This document shows, piece after piece, positions 34,358 to 43,181 of a stretch of 64,000 nt of DNA. Under the pieces are notes generated by a model. The model searched no databases, was not told where the DNA came from, and was given only the letters and a program-made list of their open reading frames with translations. A program made the translations under genes and the position numbers. The stretch comes from Nocardioides cynanchi. GTDB taxonomy: Bacteria > Actinomycetota > Actinomycetes > Propionibacteriales > Nocardioidaceae. Location: contig NZ_CP044344.1 of the NCBI RefSeq assembly GCF_008761635.1, positions 3,410,001-3,474,000 of the forward strand, read 5' to 3'. How positions within the stretch are numbered: position 1 is the stretch's first letter; each line of letters begins with the position of its first letter.

Positions 34358-35701
34358 GTGGGCGCCGAGCCGGGAGCCGGCGCCGCGCGCGGCAGCAAGG
34401 AGATCCGGGGCAAGGCGCTGGCCTCGACCGCGATGGTGCGGGTGGTCACGCTCGTGATCAGCGGCGTACCGACCGTCCTCGCGTGGGCCCTGATGAGCCG
34501 CCGGCTCGACGCGTCCGACTTCGCCGCCGTGTCGCTGGCGGTCTCGCTGCCGACGGTCTCCAGCTTCGTGCTGCCCGCGATGGGCGCCCGGATCGCCAAC
34601 TCGGTGGCCCTGAGCCCCGAAGCCTTCCACGACGCCATCTCCCGCTCCTTGCGGACCTGCCTGATGGGGGCGGCTCTGCTGACCGGTCTGTCCGTGGGCC
34701 TGTCGTGGATCGGGTGGAGCCGGCTGCTCGGGCGGGACCAGCCCGACGCCTTCCCGATGGACTTCGCCGTGATCTTCGTGTCGATCTCGATGGGCCTGTG
34801 GATCGTCCTGCTGATCGGCGACCGCGTCCTGATCGCCATGGGGGAGGTGACCAAGCGGGTCTGGGCGAGCTCGGTGACCGGGCCGGCGTCACTCCTCGGG
34901 GTCCTGCTCGTCGGTGCCTTCGACGGTCCCCCCTGGGCCTACGTCTTCCCGGTGCCCTGCGCGATGCTCCTGGCCGCCCTGTCGTCGCTGCTGATGGCGG
35001 CCCGCCTGCCGGGTGTCAGCCTGCGGTCGCTGTACGCCGACGCGCGGCGGCGCCCGAGCGACCGTTTCGGCCGGAGCACGCTGACGCTGTGGCTGATCGT
35101 CGTCGAGGGTGCCCTGATCCTGCCTGTCTGGCTGCTCCGGCCCGTCCAGAGCGTGCACGGGACCGACCGCGACGTCGCCGCGCTGAGCGTGGCCCTCCAG
35201 CTCGGGGCGCCGGCGTTCTCGATCGTGGCCGTCCTCGGGCAGGCCCTGTGGCCGTTCTACGCGCGGAACCGGCTCTCTCTCGGGAGGCGGGACGTGCTGC
35301 GTCACTGCGTGACCATGGCCGCGGTGTCGTCGGCACTCGGTGCCGCCTACGCCGTCTCGCTGTGGGCCCTGGTCCAGGTCGGCTTCGTCGGGCACGGTCC
35401 CGGGGTCGCGGTGCTGGCCGCGATGGCGCTCTACATCGCGGCGGACGGTGCCTGGCAGCCGGCCCGCATCGTCTTCTCCACCGACCAGACGGTGCGCCGC
35501 CTGGCCGCCCTCTGCGTCGCCACCTGCGCGGCCGCGATCGTCGCCCTGTGGTTCCTCTCCGACATCGGCCACGGTTCTCTGGCAGTCGTGGCCGTCAGTG
35601 CGGCATTGTTGGCCAACACGATCCTCTCGACGCTCGGGCTGACTGTTCATCTCCACCGACGCGCAAAGGACGGTGACGGCGTCCAGACGCGCCGACCATG
35701 A
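34358..35701 (+). CDS. Polysaccharide flippase (Wzx-like), candidate 1
   Basis: A 447-residue membrane protein with about twelve hydrophobic helices, the first near residues 28-50 (VVTLVISGVPTVLAWALM) and the last near 415-435. Overall pattern and position fit the MOP-superfamily flippases that move lipid-linked units across the membrane. The GTG start at 34358 has only a weak ribosome site. Its stop overlaps the LicD start (ATGA). Confidence 0.8.
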   Translation: MGAEPGAGAARGSKEIRGKALASTAMVRVVTLVISGVPTVLAWALMSRRLDASDFAAVSLAVSLPTVSSFVLPAMGARIANSVALSPEAFHDAISRSLRTCLMGAALLTGLSVGLSWIGWSRLLGRDQPDAFPMDFAVIFVSISMGLWIVLLIGDRVLIAMGEVTKRVWASSVTGPASLLGVLLVGAFDGPPWAYVFPVPCAMLLAALSSLLMAARLPGVSLRSLYADARRRPSDRFGRSTLTLWLIVVEGALILPVWLLRPVQSVHGTDRDVAALSVALQLGAPAFSIVAVLGQALWPFYARNRLSLGRRDVLRHCVTMAAVSSALGAAYAVSLWALVQVGFVGHGPGVAVLAAMALYIAADGAWQPARIVFSTDQTVRRLAALCVATCAAAIVALWFLSDIGHGSLAVVAVSAALLANTILSTLGLTVHLHRRAKDGDGVQTRRP

Positions 35702-36546
35702 CCGAAGACATCCCACCCCCCGGTTCGCGGATGATCGACAGCCCGGAAGCACTTCAGGCACAGCTGCGCGACATGCTTCGCCAGGTGGCCGATGTCTTCG
35801 AGAGGCGTTCGATCAGCTACTTCCTGTGCGCCGGCACCGCTCTCGGCGCCTGCCGCGGTGGCGACCTGATCCCGTGGGACTTCGACGTCGACCTGCTGGT
35901 CCCGCTGGAGTCCTACGGCGCGGCGCTGGAGGCGCTGCGGGACGAGCTGCCGCCGCGGTACGACGTGCTGGACCCGTGGACCGACCCCACCTACGAGCAG
36001 CTCTTCGGCCGCGTGCACCTGGCCAGCGTGCACCACAAGTACGTCCACATCGACCTGTTCCCCCTGGGCGGGACCTACGCCTCGCGTCGCGCCCAGCACG
36101 TCCAGCTGCGCCTCTCCGGCTGGCTGCGTACGGCGTTCTACGGGCGTACCCGGCTGGTGACCACCGGAGGACCCTCGGCCCGCCCGCGAGCCCTGAGGCT
36201 GGCCGCCCGGGCGGTCGCCCGCGCCGTACCCCGTCGGTGGCTGCTCTGGAGCTACGGCGCCCTCTGCGGGCTTCGCAGCGCGCAGGGCTCGTCCCACCTG
36301 ACCAACCTGGCGGCCGGGTACCTCGAGCGCGAGGCGATGCCACGACGGATCTTCGACGGAGGCGGGCGGGTCAGCATCGCCGGGCACGACTACCGCTCGC
36401 CCTCGCCCCTCGAGGAGTACCTCGAGCGGCTGTACGACGACTACGCCACCCCGCCGCCACCCGACGAGCGTGCGCGGCTCTTCGACTTCTTCGACTCGTG
36501 GTACCTGCCGACGCTGCGGGACGTCCCCCTCGACGTCGCGCCGTAG
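35698..36546 (+). CDS. LicD-family phosphotransferase/nucleotidyltransferase
   Basis: A 282-residue LicD-type protein. The catalytic stretch GTALGACRGGDLIPWDFDVD (residues 47-66) with its acidic triad and the VHIDLFPLGG segment near 117 are diagnostic. LicD proteins attach phosphocholine or phospho-sugars to surface glycans. No choline uptake or activation genes are near, so the donor is open. Coupled to the flippase by ATGA overlap. Confidence 0.85.
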   Translation: MTEDIPPPGSRMIDSPEALQAQLRDMLRQVADVFERRSISYFLCAGTALGACRGGDLIPWDFDVDLLVPLESYGAALEALRDELPPRYDVLDPWTDPTYEQLFGRVHLASVHHKYVHIDLFPLGGTYASRRAQHVQLRLSGWLRTAFYGRTRLVTTGGPSARPRALRLAARAVARAVPRRWLLWSYGALCGLRSAQGSSHLTNLAAGYLEREAMPRRIFDGGGRVSIAGHDYRSPSPLEEYLERLYDDYATPPPPDERARLFDFFDSWYLPTLRDVPLDVAP

Positions 36547-36596
36547 CGCGAGGGCGACCCCCTCCTGCGGATTCCCGGGGCCACCGGTCCCGCACC

Positions 36597-36602
36597 TAGA
36601 AT
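36597..36602 (+). promoter_or_regulatory. Candidate internal -10 element before capE
   Basis: TAGAAT at 36597-36602 lies in the 110-base gap after the LicD gene, 54 bases before capE, followed by a GC-rich dyad. It would let the FucNAc genes be transcribed apart from gmd-fcl. No clear -35 is visible. Confidence 0.45.
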
Positions 36603-36656
36603 GTCCGGCCCGGGCCCTGCTCGGGGCTTCGCAGACGACTTGAGGTGCACCTCCCG

Positions 36657-37682
36657 ATGACCCAGCCCGCCGCCACCGACGGCTCCACCGTGCTCGTGAC
36701 CGGGGGGACCGGCTCGTTCGGGGGGACGATGGCGCGTCGGCTCCTGGACGGTGACGTCGCCGAGGTGCGGATCCTGTCGCGCGACGAGCTCAAGCAGGAC
36801 GACATGCGCCGTGAGATCGGTGACCCCCGCGTGCGGTTCTACATCGGTGACGTGCGCGACTACGGCAGCGTCGACCGGGCGAGCCGGGGCGTCGACTTCG
36901 TCTTCCACGCCGCCGCCCTCAAGCAGGTGCCCAGCTGCGAGTTCTTCCCGCTCGAGGCGGTCCGCACCAACGTCTTCGGCAGCGCCAACGTGATCGAGGC
37001 CAGCAACGCCAACGGCGTGAGGTCGGTGGTGTGCCTGGGCACCGACAAGGCGGCGTACCCCGTGAACGCGATGGGGATGTCCAAGGCGATGATGGAGAAG
37101 GTCGCCCAGGCCTTCGCCCGCAACAACCCCACCGCCCGCACGGTGGTGTCGACGGTGCGGTACGGCAACGTGATGATGTCGCGCGGCTCGGTGATCCCGA
37201 TGTTCGTGGAGCAGGTCAGGTCCGGCCGGCCGATGACGGTCACCGATCCCGAGATGACCCGCTTCCTGATGTCGCTCGACGACGCCGTGGGCCTGGTCGA
37301 GTACGCCTTCACCCGAGCCCGCCCCGGCGACCTCTACGTCCGCAAGGCCCCCGAATGCACGGTCGGAGACCTGGCGACGGCCGTCGCCACGGCCATGGGC
37401 GTGCAGCCCGACCTGCAGGTGATCGGGACCCGGCACGGGGAGAAGCTCTACGAGACCCTGGCCACCCGGGAGGAGCTCACTCGCGCCGAGGACCAGGGCG
37501 ACTACTACCGCGTCGCCGTGGACGCCCGCGACCTCAACTACGCCGAGTACTTCGACCAGGGTGACGTGGCCGAGATCGGCGCCGACGACTACCACTCGCA
37601 CAACACCGAGCGTCTCGACGTCGCCCAGGTCGTGGACCTGCTGCAGTCGATCCCGGCCTTCCGGGCACTGACAGCGCGATAG
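36657..37682 (+). CDS. capE: UDP-GlcNAc 4,6-dehydratase/5-epimerase CapE (FnlA)
   Basis: A 341-residue SDR enzyme, first step of UDP-L-FucNAc synthesis. NAD motif GGTGSFGGTMARRL, then HAAALKQVPSCEFFP, and the catalytic stretch TDKAAYPVNAMGMSKAMMEK in which Met replaces Tyr (MxxxK), the special feature of CapE/FnlA. The C-terminal YHSHNTERLDV is also typical. Start ATG 36657; an in-frame GTG at 36645 is possible. capF and capG follow at 40040 and 41143, making the whole pathway. Confidence 0.93.
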   Translation: MTQPAATDGSTVLVTGGTGSFGGTMARRLLDGDVAEVRILSRDELKQDDMRREIGDPRVRFYIGDVRDYGSVDRASRGVDFVFHAAALKQVPSCEFFPLEAVRTNVFGSANVIEASNANGVRSVVCLGTDKAAYPVNAMGMSKAMMEKVAQAFARNNPTARTVVSTVRYGNVMMSRGSVIPMFVEQVRSGRPMTVTDPEMTRFLMSLDDAVGLVEYAFTRARPGDLYVRKAPECTVGDLATAVATAMGVQPDLQVIGTRHGEKLYETLATREELTRAEDQGDYYRVAVDARDLNYAEYFDQGDVAEIGADDYHSHNTERLDVAQVVDLLQSIPAFRALTAR

Positions 37683-37684
37683 AC

Positions 37685-38677
37685 GTGCTGGAGTTCTCCG
37701 TTGCGCTCGTCGCTGCCGCGTCGTTGATGGTTCCGGTGGTCGCGCTCCTGCGACGACACCAGGTGCTGGACGTGCCCAACCAGCGCTCCTCGCACGCGAC
37801 AGTCGTGCCGCGCGGTGGCGGGATCGCCCTGCTGGCCGGGGTCCTCTCCGGGGTCGTGGCCGCGCTGCTGGTCGAGCCCGACGGGTCGGCCTCGCTCACG
37901 CGGACCTCAGCCGCGCTGGTCGCGCTCGGAGTCGCGCTCCTCGCCGGGCTGGGCTTCGTCGACGACCTGCGGGGGGTGGGCGCCGCCCCCCGCCTGCTGC
38001 TCCAGGTGCTGCTCGCCGTGGGCATCGCCGTCGCGGTCGCCGTGGGAACGGCCTCGTCGTGGGACGGCCCGCTGGTCGCCGTCGTGGGCTCGCTGTGGCT
38101 GGTCTCCTACGTGAACGCCTTCAACTTCATGGACGGCATCAACGCGATCTCCGCGGGCAGCGCCCTGCTGGCCGCGTGCTGGTTCGGAGGCCTGGCGGCG
38201 CACGACTCCGACCCCCTGGTGTACGGCGTGTCCTGGGCGCTCGCCGGCGCCTCCCTCGCCTTCCTGCCCTGGAACGCCCCGCGGGCCAGGGTCTTCCTCG
38301 GAGACGTGGGGAGCTACGGCGTGGGGGCCCTGATCGGCGTACTGGCCCTGCTCACCGCGCTCCGCGAGCACGACCTCTGGCATGGCCTGGCGCCGCTGGT
38401 GATCTACCTCGTGGACACCAGTGGCACGTTGGTACGACGTGCCGTGCGGCACGAGCCCCTGCTCGAGGCCCATCGCTCCCACGTCTACCAGCGCCTGCTC
38501 GACTGCGGACTCTCCCACCTGGCCACCGCGGCCGTCGTACTCCTGGCCGGGGTGCTGGTCTGCCTGGCCACGCTGGCCCTGCCGACTCCCGGGGCGGTTC
38601 TCCTCGCCGCGGTCGTCTCGGGGGTCTACCTCGCCCTGCCCGCGCTGCTGGGCCGGCGTCCGGAGGTCGCCGCATGA
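37685..38677 (+). CDS. Undecaprenyl-phosphate sugar-1-phosphate transferase (WecA/WbpL-like)
   Basis: A 330-residue membrane protein with about ten helices, of the MraY/WecA group. Conserved catalytic stretches: NQRSSH near 39, GFVDDLRG near 95 (Asp pair), YVNAFNFMDGINAI near 140 and FLGDVGSYGVG near 205. It loads the first sugar-phosphate onto the lipid carrier. Its place among FucNAc genes suggests FucNAc-1-P (as WbpL does), by inference. GTG start 2 bases after capE stop; stop overlaps the next gene (ATGA). Confidence 0.9.
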   Translation: MLEFSVALVAAASLMVPVVALLRRHQVLDVPNQRSSHATVVPRGGGIALLAGVLSGVVAALLVEPDGSASLTRTSAALVALGVALLAGLGFVDDLRGVGAAPRLLLQVLLAVGIAVAVAVGTASSWDGPLVAVVGSLWLVSYVNAFNFMDGINAISAGSALLAACWFGGLAAHDSDPLVYGVSWALAGASLAFLPWNAPRARVFLGDVGSYGVGALIGVLALLTALREHDLWHGLAPLVIYLVDTSGTLVRRAVRHEPLLEAHRSHVYQRLLDCGLSHLATAAVVLLAGVLVCLATLALPTPGAVLLAAVVSGVYLALPALLGRRPEVAA

Positions 38678-39903
38678 GGATCGGCATGATCACCCAGTGG
38701 TACGAGCCGGAGACGGCGTCGGCCGCCCACTCGACCGCCGTCGCGCGCGCCCTGGCCGCCCGGGGCCACGAGGTCAAGGTCCTCACCGGCTTCCCCAGCT
38801 ATCCGCTCGGCCGGGTCTACGACGGCTACACGATGCGGCCGCGTCTGCACGAGAACCGCGACGGCGTCCAGATCCTCCGGGTCCCCGACGCGCCCAGCCA
38901 CGACCGGTCGGCCGTGCGGCGAGCGCTCAGCCTGACGTCGTTCGCGGCATCGGCGACCGCCCAGGTCGGTTGGCTGCGCGACGTCGACGTGTGTCTGACC
39001 TACCTCACCCCGGCGACGGTCGGCCTGGCCGCGATGACCCTGCGCCGCGTCTGGGGAGTCCCCTACGCGGTCTACGTGCAGGACCTGTGGCCGGAGACGA
39101 TCACCGCGAGCGGGTTCATCGGCAACCCCGCGACCGCAGCACGGGTCGAGCGGCTCCTGAACCGCTGGCTGCGACGGCTGTACGCCGGAGCGGACGGCGT
39201 CGCGGCGATCAGCCCGACCATGGCCGAGACCCTGGCCGCTCGCGGTGCCACGGTGTCTCCCGTGTCCATCCCGAACTGGGTCGACGAGCGGATCTTCGCC
39301 CCGGTGGCGCGCTCCGGTCGGCCGCACCTCGACGACCGCCGGTGGGTCATGTATGCCGGTGGCCTCGGCGAGGTGCAGGCGCTGGACACCGCCCTGCGAG
39401 CCCTGGCGCTCGTGGACGACCCCGACCTCGCCCTGGCCCTGGTCGGGACCGGGGTGGCGCTGCCCGCCCTGGAGCGACTGGCGGGCGACCTGCGTCTGGG
39501 CGACCGGGTCCGGTTCCTCGGGCGGTTCCCGATGGAGCAGATGCCCGCGCTGATGGCCGAGGCGGACGCCCAGCTGGTGTCCCTGAAGGACCTGCCGCTC
39601 TTCCGCGGGACGATCCCGAGCAAGCTCCAGTCGTCGATGGCCTGCGGTCTGCCGATCGTGTGCTCGGTGGCGGGTGACGCCGCGGCGCTGGTGCGCCGCT
39701 CGGGTTGCGGCTTCACCGCGAACCCCGAGGACCCAGGATCGCTGGCCGAGGCGTTCCGGCAGCTGGCCGGCACCAGTCCCGAGGAGCTGACGGCGATGGG
39801 CTCCCGGGCCCGGTCGACCTATGTCTCCGAGCTCGGTGAGGAGTCGGGGGCCGCCGTCCTCGAGGAGCTGCTCGCGGCCGCGGCCGCGAGGCGGTCACGA
39901 TGA
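38674..39903 (+). CDS. GT4 glycosyltransferase (WbuB-like)
   Basis: A 409-residue GT-B enzyme. N-terminal TQWYEPETASAAHSTAVARAL and GFPSYPLGRVYDGY, then VQDLWPETI, are the pattern of WbuB-type transferases that often move L-FucNAc. The nucleotide domain has MYAGGLGEVQALDT and a degenerate E-x7-E region (PSKLQSSMACGLPIV). Overlaps the WecA-like gene by ATGA. A 136-base gap with a strong hairpin follows. Confidence 0.87.
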   Translation: MRIGMITQWYEPETASAAHSTAVARALAARGHEVKVLTGFPSYPLGRVYDGYTMRPRLHENRDGVQILRVPDAPSHDRSAVRRALSLTSFAASATAQVGWLRDVDVCLTYLTPATVGLAAMTLRRVWGVPYAVYVQDLWPETITASGFIGNPATAARVERLLNRWLRRLYAGADGVAAISPTMAETLAARGATVSPVSIPNWVDERIFAPVARSGRPHLDDRRWVMYAGGLGEVQALDTALRALALVDDPDLALALVGTGVALPALERLAGDLRLGDRVRFLGRFPMEQMPALMAEADAQLVSLKDLPLFRGTIPSKLQSSMACGLPIVCSVAGDAAALVRRSGCGFTANPEDPGSLAEAFRQLAGTSPEELTAMGSRARSTYVSELGEESGAAVLEELLAAAAARRSR

Positions 39904-39961
39904 GCGACTGGTCGGGACCTGCGGCCCGCGGCCCCAGGCGAGCCATGATGATGAGGTGCGA

Positions 39962-39983
39962 CCGGGAGCCGACCGGCTCCCGG
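39962..39983 (+). other. GC-rich hairpin inside the capsule operon
   Basis: CCGGGAGCC (39962-39970) pairs with GGCTCCCGG (39975-39983) over a 4-base loop, in the 136-base gap between the glycosyltransferase and capF. No T run. It may be a partial terminator or mRNA-processing site that sets relative expression within the operon. Confidence 0.55.
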
Positions 39984-40039
39984 GCTGACGTGCCGAGGAC
40001 CGCCCCTGGCCGGGGTGCGCGATGGGAGGAGCCGGACCG

Positions 40040-41146
40040 ATGACCGAACTCCGACGCGTCGCCATGACCGGTGGCCACGGCTTCCTCGGCTGGCACACCG
40101 CGTGCCGGCTCCGGGCGCTGCACGGCATCGAGCCGCTGCTGGTGGGCCGGGACACCTGGGCCGACCCGAGTGCCCTCCGGGACGCTCTCGACGGTGTCGA
40201 CACCGTGATCCATCTGGCCGGCGTCAACCGAGCCGCCTCCGACGAGGAGGTCGAGGGCGGCAACGTCGAGCTCGCGGAGACCCTGGGGTCCGCCCTCGGG
40301 CAGCGGCCGGTGCACGTGGTGTACGCCGACTCGGTGCAGCGTGAGCTCGACAACCCCTACGGCCGGGGCAAGCGCCGGGCCGCGGAGCTGCTCGCGCGGC
40401 TGCCCGGCACGTTCGCCGACGTCGTCCTGCCCAACCTGTTCGGCGAGCACGGCCGACCGGCGTACAACTCCTTCGTCGCGACCTTCTGCTCCGAGGTGGC
40501 GGCCGGGCGCCGACCGGAGGTGACCGGCGACCGCGAGATCCCCCTGCTGCACGCGCAGGGCGCCGCGCAGGCGCTGATCGGCGCGGCACTCGACCCGGTG
40601 GACCGGCTCGTCCCGGTCGAGGGCGAGCCGCACGGCATCGGCGAGGTGCTCGACCGCCTCACCGGCTTCCAGGCGCTCTACGCCGAGCGCGGCGAGCTCC
40701 CCGACCTGTCCACGTCCTTTGCGGTCGACCTGTTCAACACCTACCGGTCCTACCTCTTCCCCGGGCAGTTCCCGATCGCGCCGTCGGTCCACGGCGACGC
40801 CCGCGGAGACCTCGTGGAGACCGTGCGCGCCCACGGAGGCACCGGACAGGGTTTCGTGTCGACGACGCGGCCCGGCCACACCCGTGGGGACCACTACCAT
40901 CTGCGCAAGGTCGAGCGGTTCTTCGTGCTTGCGGGCGAGGCCGAGATCTCGTTGCGCCGCCTGCTCCATGACGACGTGGTGACCTTCCGCCTCTCCGGTG
41001 ACACCCCGTCGTTCGTCGACATGCCCACGATGTGGGTGCACAACATCCGCAACGTCGGCGATCGCGACCTGCTGACGATGTTCTGGGCCGACCAGCTCCT
41101 CGACGCCGACCAACCGGACCAGTATCCCGAGAAGGTGACGCCATGA
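40040..41146 (+). CDS. capF: CapF, UDP-2-acetamido-2,6-dideoxy-hexose reductase with cupin domain
   Basis: A 368-residue two-domain enzyme, second step to UDP-L-FucNAc. Residues 1-245 are a short SDR domain (TGGHGFLGWHTACRLR, LAGVNRA, NPYGRGKRRAAELL); residues 250-368 are a cupin that epimerises C3, with metal ligands in GDHYHLRKVERFFVL and VHNIRNVG. Start ATG 40040 with GGGAGGAG 8 bases upstream. Overlaps capG (ATGA). Confidence 0.94.
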   Translation: MTELRRVAMTGGHGFLGWHTACRLRALHGIEPLLVGRDTWADPSALRDALDGVDTVIHLAGVNRAASDEEVEGGNVELAETLGSALGQRPVHVVYADSVQRELDNPYGRGKRRAAELLARLPGTFADVVLPNLFGEHGRPAYNSFVATFCSEVAAGRRPEVTGDREIPLLHAQGAAQALIGAALDPVDRLVPVEGEPHGIGEVLDRLTGFQALYAERGELPDLSTSFAVDLFNTYRSYLFPGQFPIAPSVHGDARGDLVETVRAHGGTGQGFVSTTRPGHTRGDHYHLRKVERFFVLAGEAEISLRRLLHDDVVTFRLSGDTPSFVDMPTMWVHNIRNVGDRDLLTMFWADQLLDADQPDQYPEKVTP

Positions 41147-42270
41147 AGGTGATGACGATCGTGGGGACCCGCCCCGAGATCATCCGGCTGTCGCGGGTGA
41201 TCGCCCGGCTCGAGGCGACCGAGGGCATCGAGCACGTGCTCGTGCACACCGGTCAGAACTACGACCACGGGCTCAACCAGGTGTTCTTCGACGACCTCGC
41301 CCTCCGGGCCCCCGACCACTACCTCGGGGTCGACACCTCGAGCCTGGGCGCGGTGCTCGGCGGGGTGCTGGTCGGCACCGAGCAGGTGCTGCTCTCCGAG
41401 CGCCCCGACGCCGTGCTGGTCCTGGGCGACACCAACTCCTGCCTGGCCACGGTGATGGCCAAGCGGCTGCGGATCCCGACCTACCACATGGAGGCGGGCA
41501 ACCGCTGCTTCGACGAGAACGTGCCGGAGGAGACCAACCGCCGGCTGGTCGACCACGTCGCCGACTTCAACCTCGCCTACACCGAGCACGCGCGCCGCAA
41601 CCTGCTGGCCGAGGGCCTGCAGCCCCGCCGCGTCATCGTGACCGGCTCCCCGATGCGCGAGGTGCTCGCGCACTTCCGTGCGCAGATCGACGCCTCGGAC
41701 GCCGTGTCCCGACTGGGCCTCGAGCGCGGCGGGTACTTCCTGGTCAGCGCCCACCGCGAGGAGAACGTCGACTCCCCGGCCCGGCTGCGGATGCTGCTGG
41801 AGTGCCTGCGCACCGTCCACGAGTCCTTCGGCCGCCCGGTCGTCGTGTCCACCCACCCCCGCACCCGCAAACGGCTCGAGGCGCTCGGCGAGCAGGTCGA
41901 CGGCGACATCCGCTGGCTCGACCCGTTCGGCTTCCACGACTACAACCGGCTCCAGCTCGACGCCGCCTGCGTGCTGTCGGACTCCGGCACGATCTCGGAG
42001 GAGTCGGCGATGCTCGGCTTCCCCGCGGTCACGCTGCGCGACTCGATCGAGCGCCCGGAGGCGCTCGACGCGGGCACGATCCTGATGACCGGCCTCGACG
42101 CGGACGACGTACGCCGTGCCGTCGCGGTCGCGGTCGCGGTCGCCGACGGTCCGGTGACTTCTTCGACGCCACAGGGGTACGACGTCCCCGACACGAGCAA
42201 CCGGGTGGTCCGCTTCATCCTGTCCACGGCCTCCCGACACCACTCCTGGGCAGGTATCAGGACCACATGA
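41143..42270 (+). CDS. capG: CapG/FnlC, UDP-N-acetyl sugar 2-epimerase making UDP-L-FucNAc
   Basis: A 375-residue non-hydrolysing 2-epimerase with two GT-B-like domains. MKVMTIVGTRPEIIRLS at the start, the HTGQNYDHGLNQVFFDDL stretch near 38, HMEAGNRCFDENVPEE near 115-130 (the CapG/FnlC type rather than the WecB type, which reads HVEAGLRT), SAHREEN near 205 and VLSDSGTISEE near 282. Catalyses the final epimerisation to UDP-L-FucNAc. An unusual run of four Val-Ala pairs near 325 reflects a 6-base repeat in the DNA. Confidence 0.94.
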   Translation: MKVMTIVGTRPEIIRLSRVIARLEATEGIEHVLVHTGQNYDHGLNQVFFDDLALRAPDHYLGVDTSSLGAVLGGVLVGTEQVLLSERPDAVLVLGDTNSCLATVMAKRLRIPTYHMEAGNRCFDENVPEETNRRLVDHVADFNLAYTEHARRNLLAEGLQPRRVIVTGSPMREVLAHFRAQIDASDAVSRLGLERGGYFLVSAHREENVDSPARLRMLLECLRTVHESFGRPVVVSTHPRTRKRLEALGEQVDGDIRWLDPFGFHDYNRLQLDAACVLSDSGTISEESAMLGFPAVTLRDSIERPEALDAGTILMTGLDADDVRRAVAVAVAVADGPVTSSTPQGYDVPDTSNRVVRFILSTASRHHSWAGIRTT

Positions 42271-43181
42271 CGGCCGAGACACCACAGAGCACGGGGCGGC
42301 GCTCCCTGGGCGGTCGGGTGGTCGAGGACTCCCTCGCCCGGGTGGGCTACTCCTTCCGCCCTGCCGTGCAGCTGGTCGAGACCGCGCGTCCGAGACTCCG
42401 ACGGGCCGAGGTCGTCCTGGTCCAGAACGCCTGGAACTTCCTGCCCGCCGTGGAGTTCCGCGAGCTCGCGCGCCCGTATCCCTCGCCGATGCGCCGCCGC
42501 ATGGAGCAACGACGCCTGCTGGCCCGGCTGAACACCCGTCGCGCCGAGCGGATCGTGGCCCTGACGACCCCGATGGCCGAGCTGGCCGGGCGATCGACCG
42601 GCCGCCCGGTCGAGGTCAGCGAGGTCCTCTACCCGCTCTCGCTGCTCGACCCGGCGGACGACCACACCGGCCTTCCCGACGAGCCGTTCGTCCTCGTGCC
42701 GGGCACCTTGACCTGGTACAAGGACCCGGTCCTGGCCCTGACGGTGGTCGCCGCCCGCCCGGACCTCCCGCGACGGGTGGTCCTCGCCGGCCCGGACGAC
42801 GGCTCGGGCTGCTGGACCGAGATCCAGCGGGTGGCCTCGACCCTGGGGCTGCGGGTCACCGGGGGTCCGGTCACCGCAGCCGTCATGCGCACCGCGCTCC
42901 GGCGGGCCGATGCCGTGATCGTCGGAAGCCGCCTCGAGAGCCTCGGCTTCTCCCTGACCGAGGCCCTGGCCCTGGCGCCGGGCCGAGTGCTCGCCTCGCC
43001 GCTGGCATCGCACGTCACGCTCGCCGAGCGGGTGGGGCGGCTGCCCGAGTGGCTCGGTCAGGAGCCGTCGGGATCGTCGGGGGCCGGGCTCCCGTCGCCG
43101 CCCGACCCCGCTGACCTCGAGGCCTCCTGGGACCGGCTCGGGACCTGCCTGGGCCTGCTGCGGACCGGGGAGGCGTCGTGA
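42267..43181 (+). CDS. GT-B-type glycosyltransferase domain protein
   Basis: A 304-residue protein. A reduced N-terminal domain with VVLVQNAWNFLPAVEF precedes a nucleotide-binding half (VLVPGTLTWYKDPVLAL, VIVGSRLESLGFSLTEALAL) resembling GT4 with an E-x7-E-like motif. Shorter than usual GT4 enzymes, so it may be a minimal or partner subunit. Overlaps both neighbours (ATGA and GTGA), showing tight coupling. Confidence 0.75.
   Translation: MTAETPQSTGRRSLGGRVVEDSLARVGYSFRPAVQLVETARPRLRRAEVVLVQNAWNFLPAVEFRELARPYPSPMRRRMEQRRLLARLNTRRAERIVALTTPMAELAGRSTGRPVEVSEVLYPLSLLDPADDHTGLPDEPFVLVPGTLTWYKDPVLALTVVAARPDLPRRVVLAGPDDGSGCWTEIQRVASTLGLRVTGGPVTAAVMRTALRRADAVIVGSRLESLGFSLTEALALAPGRVLASPLASHVTLAERVGRLPEWLGQEPSGSSGAGLPSPPDPADLEASWDRLGTCLGLLRTGEAS

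Noticed and set aside
42121..42150. GTCGCG tandem repeat in capG as a phase-variation tract
   Set aside because: Six-base units keep the frame, so slippage would not switch the gene off; only four imperfect copies.
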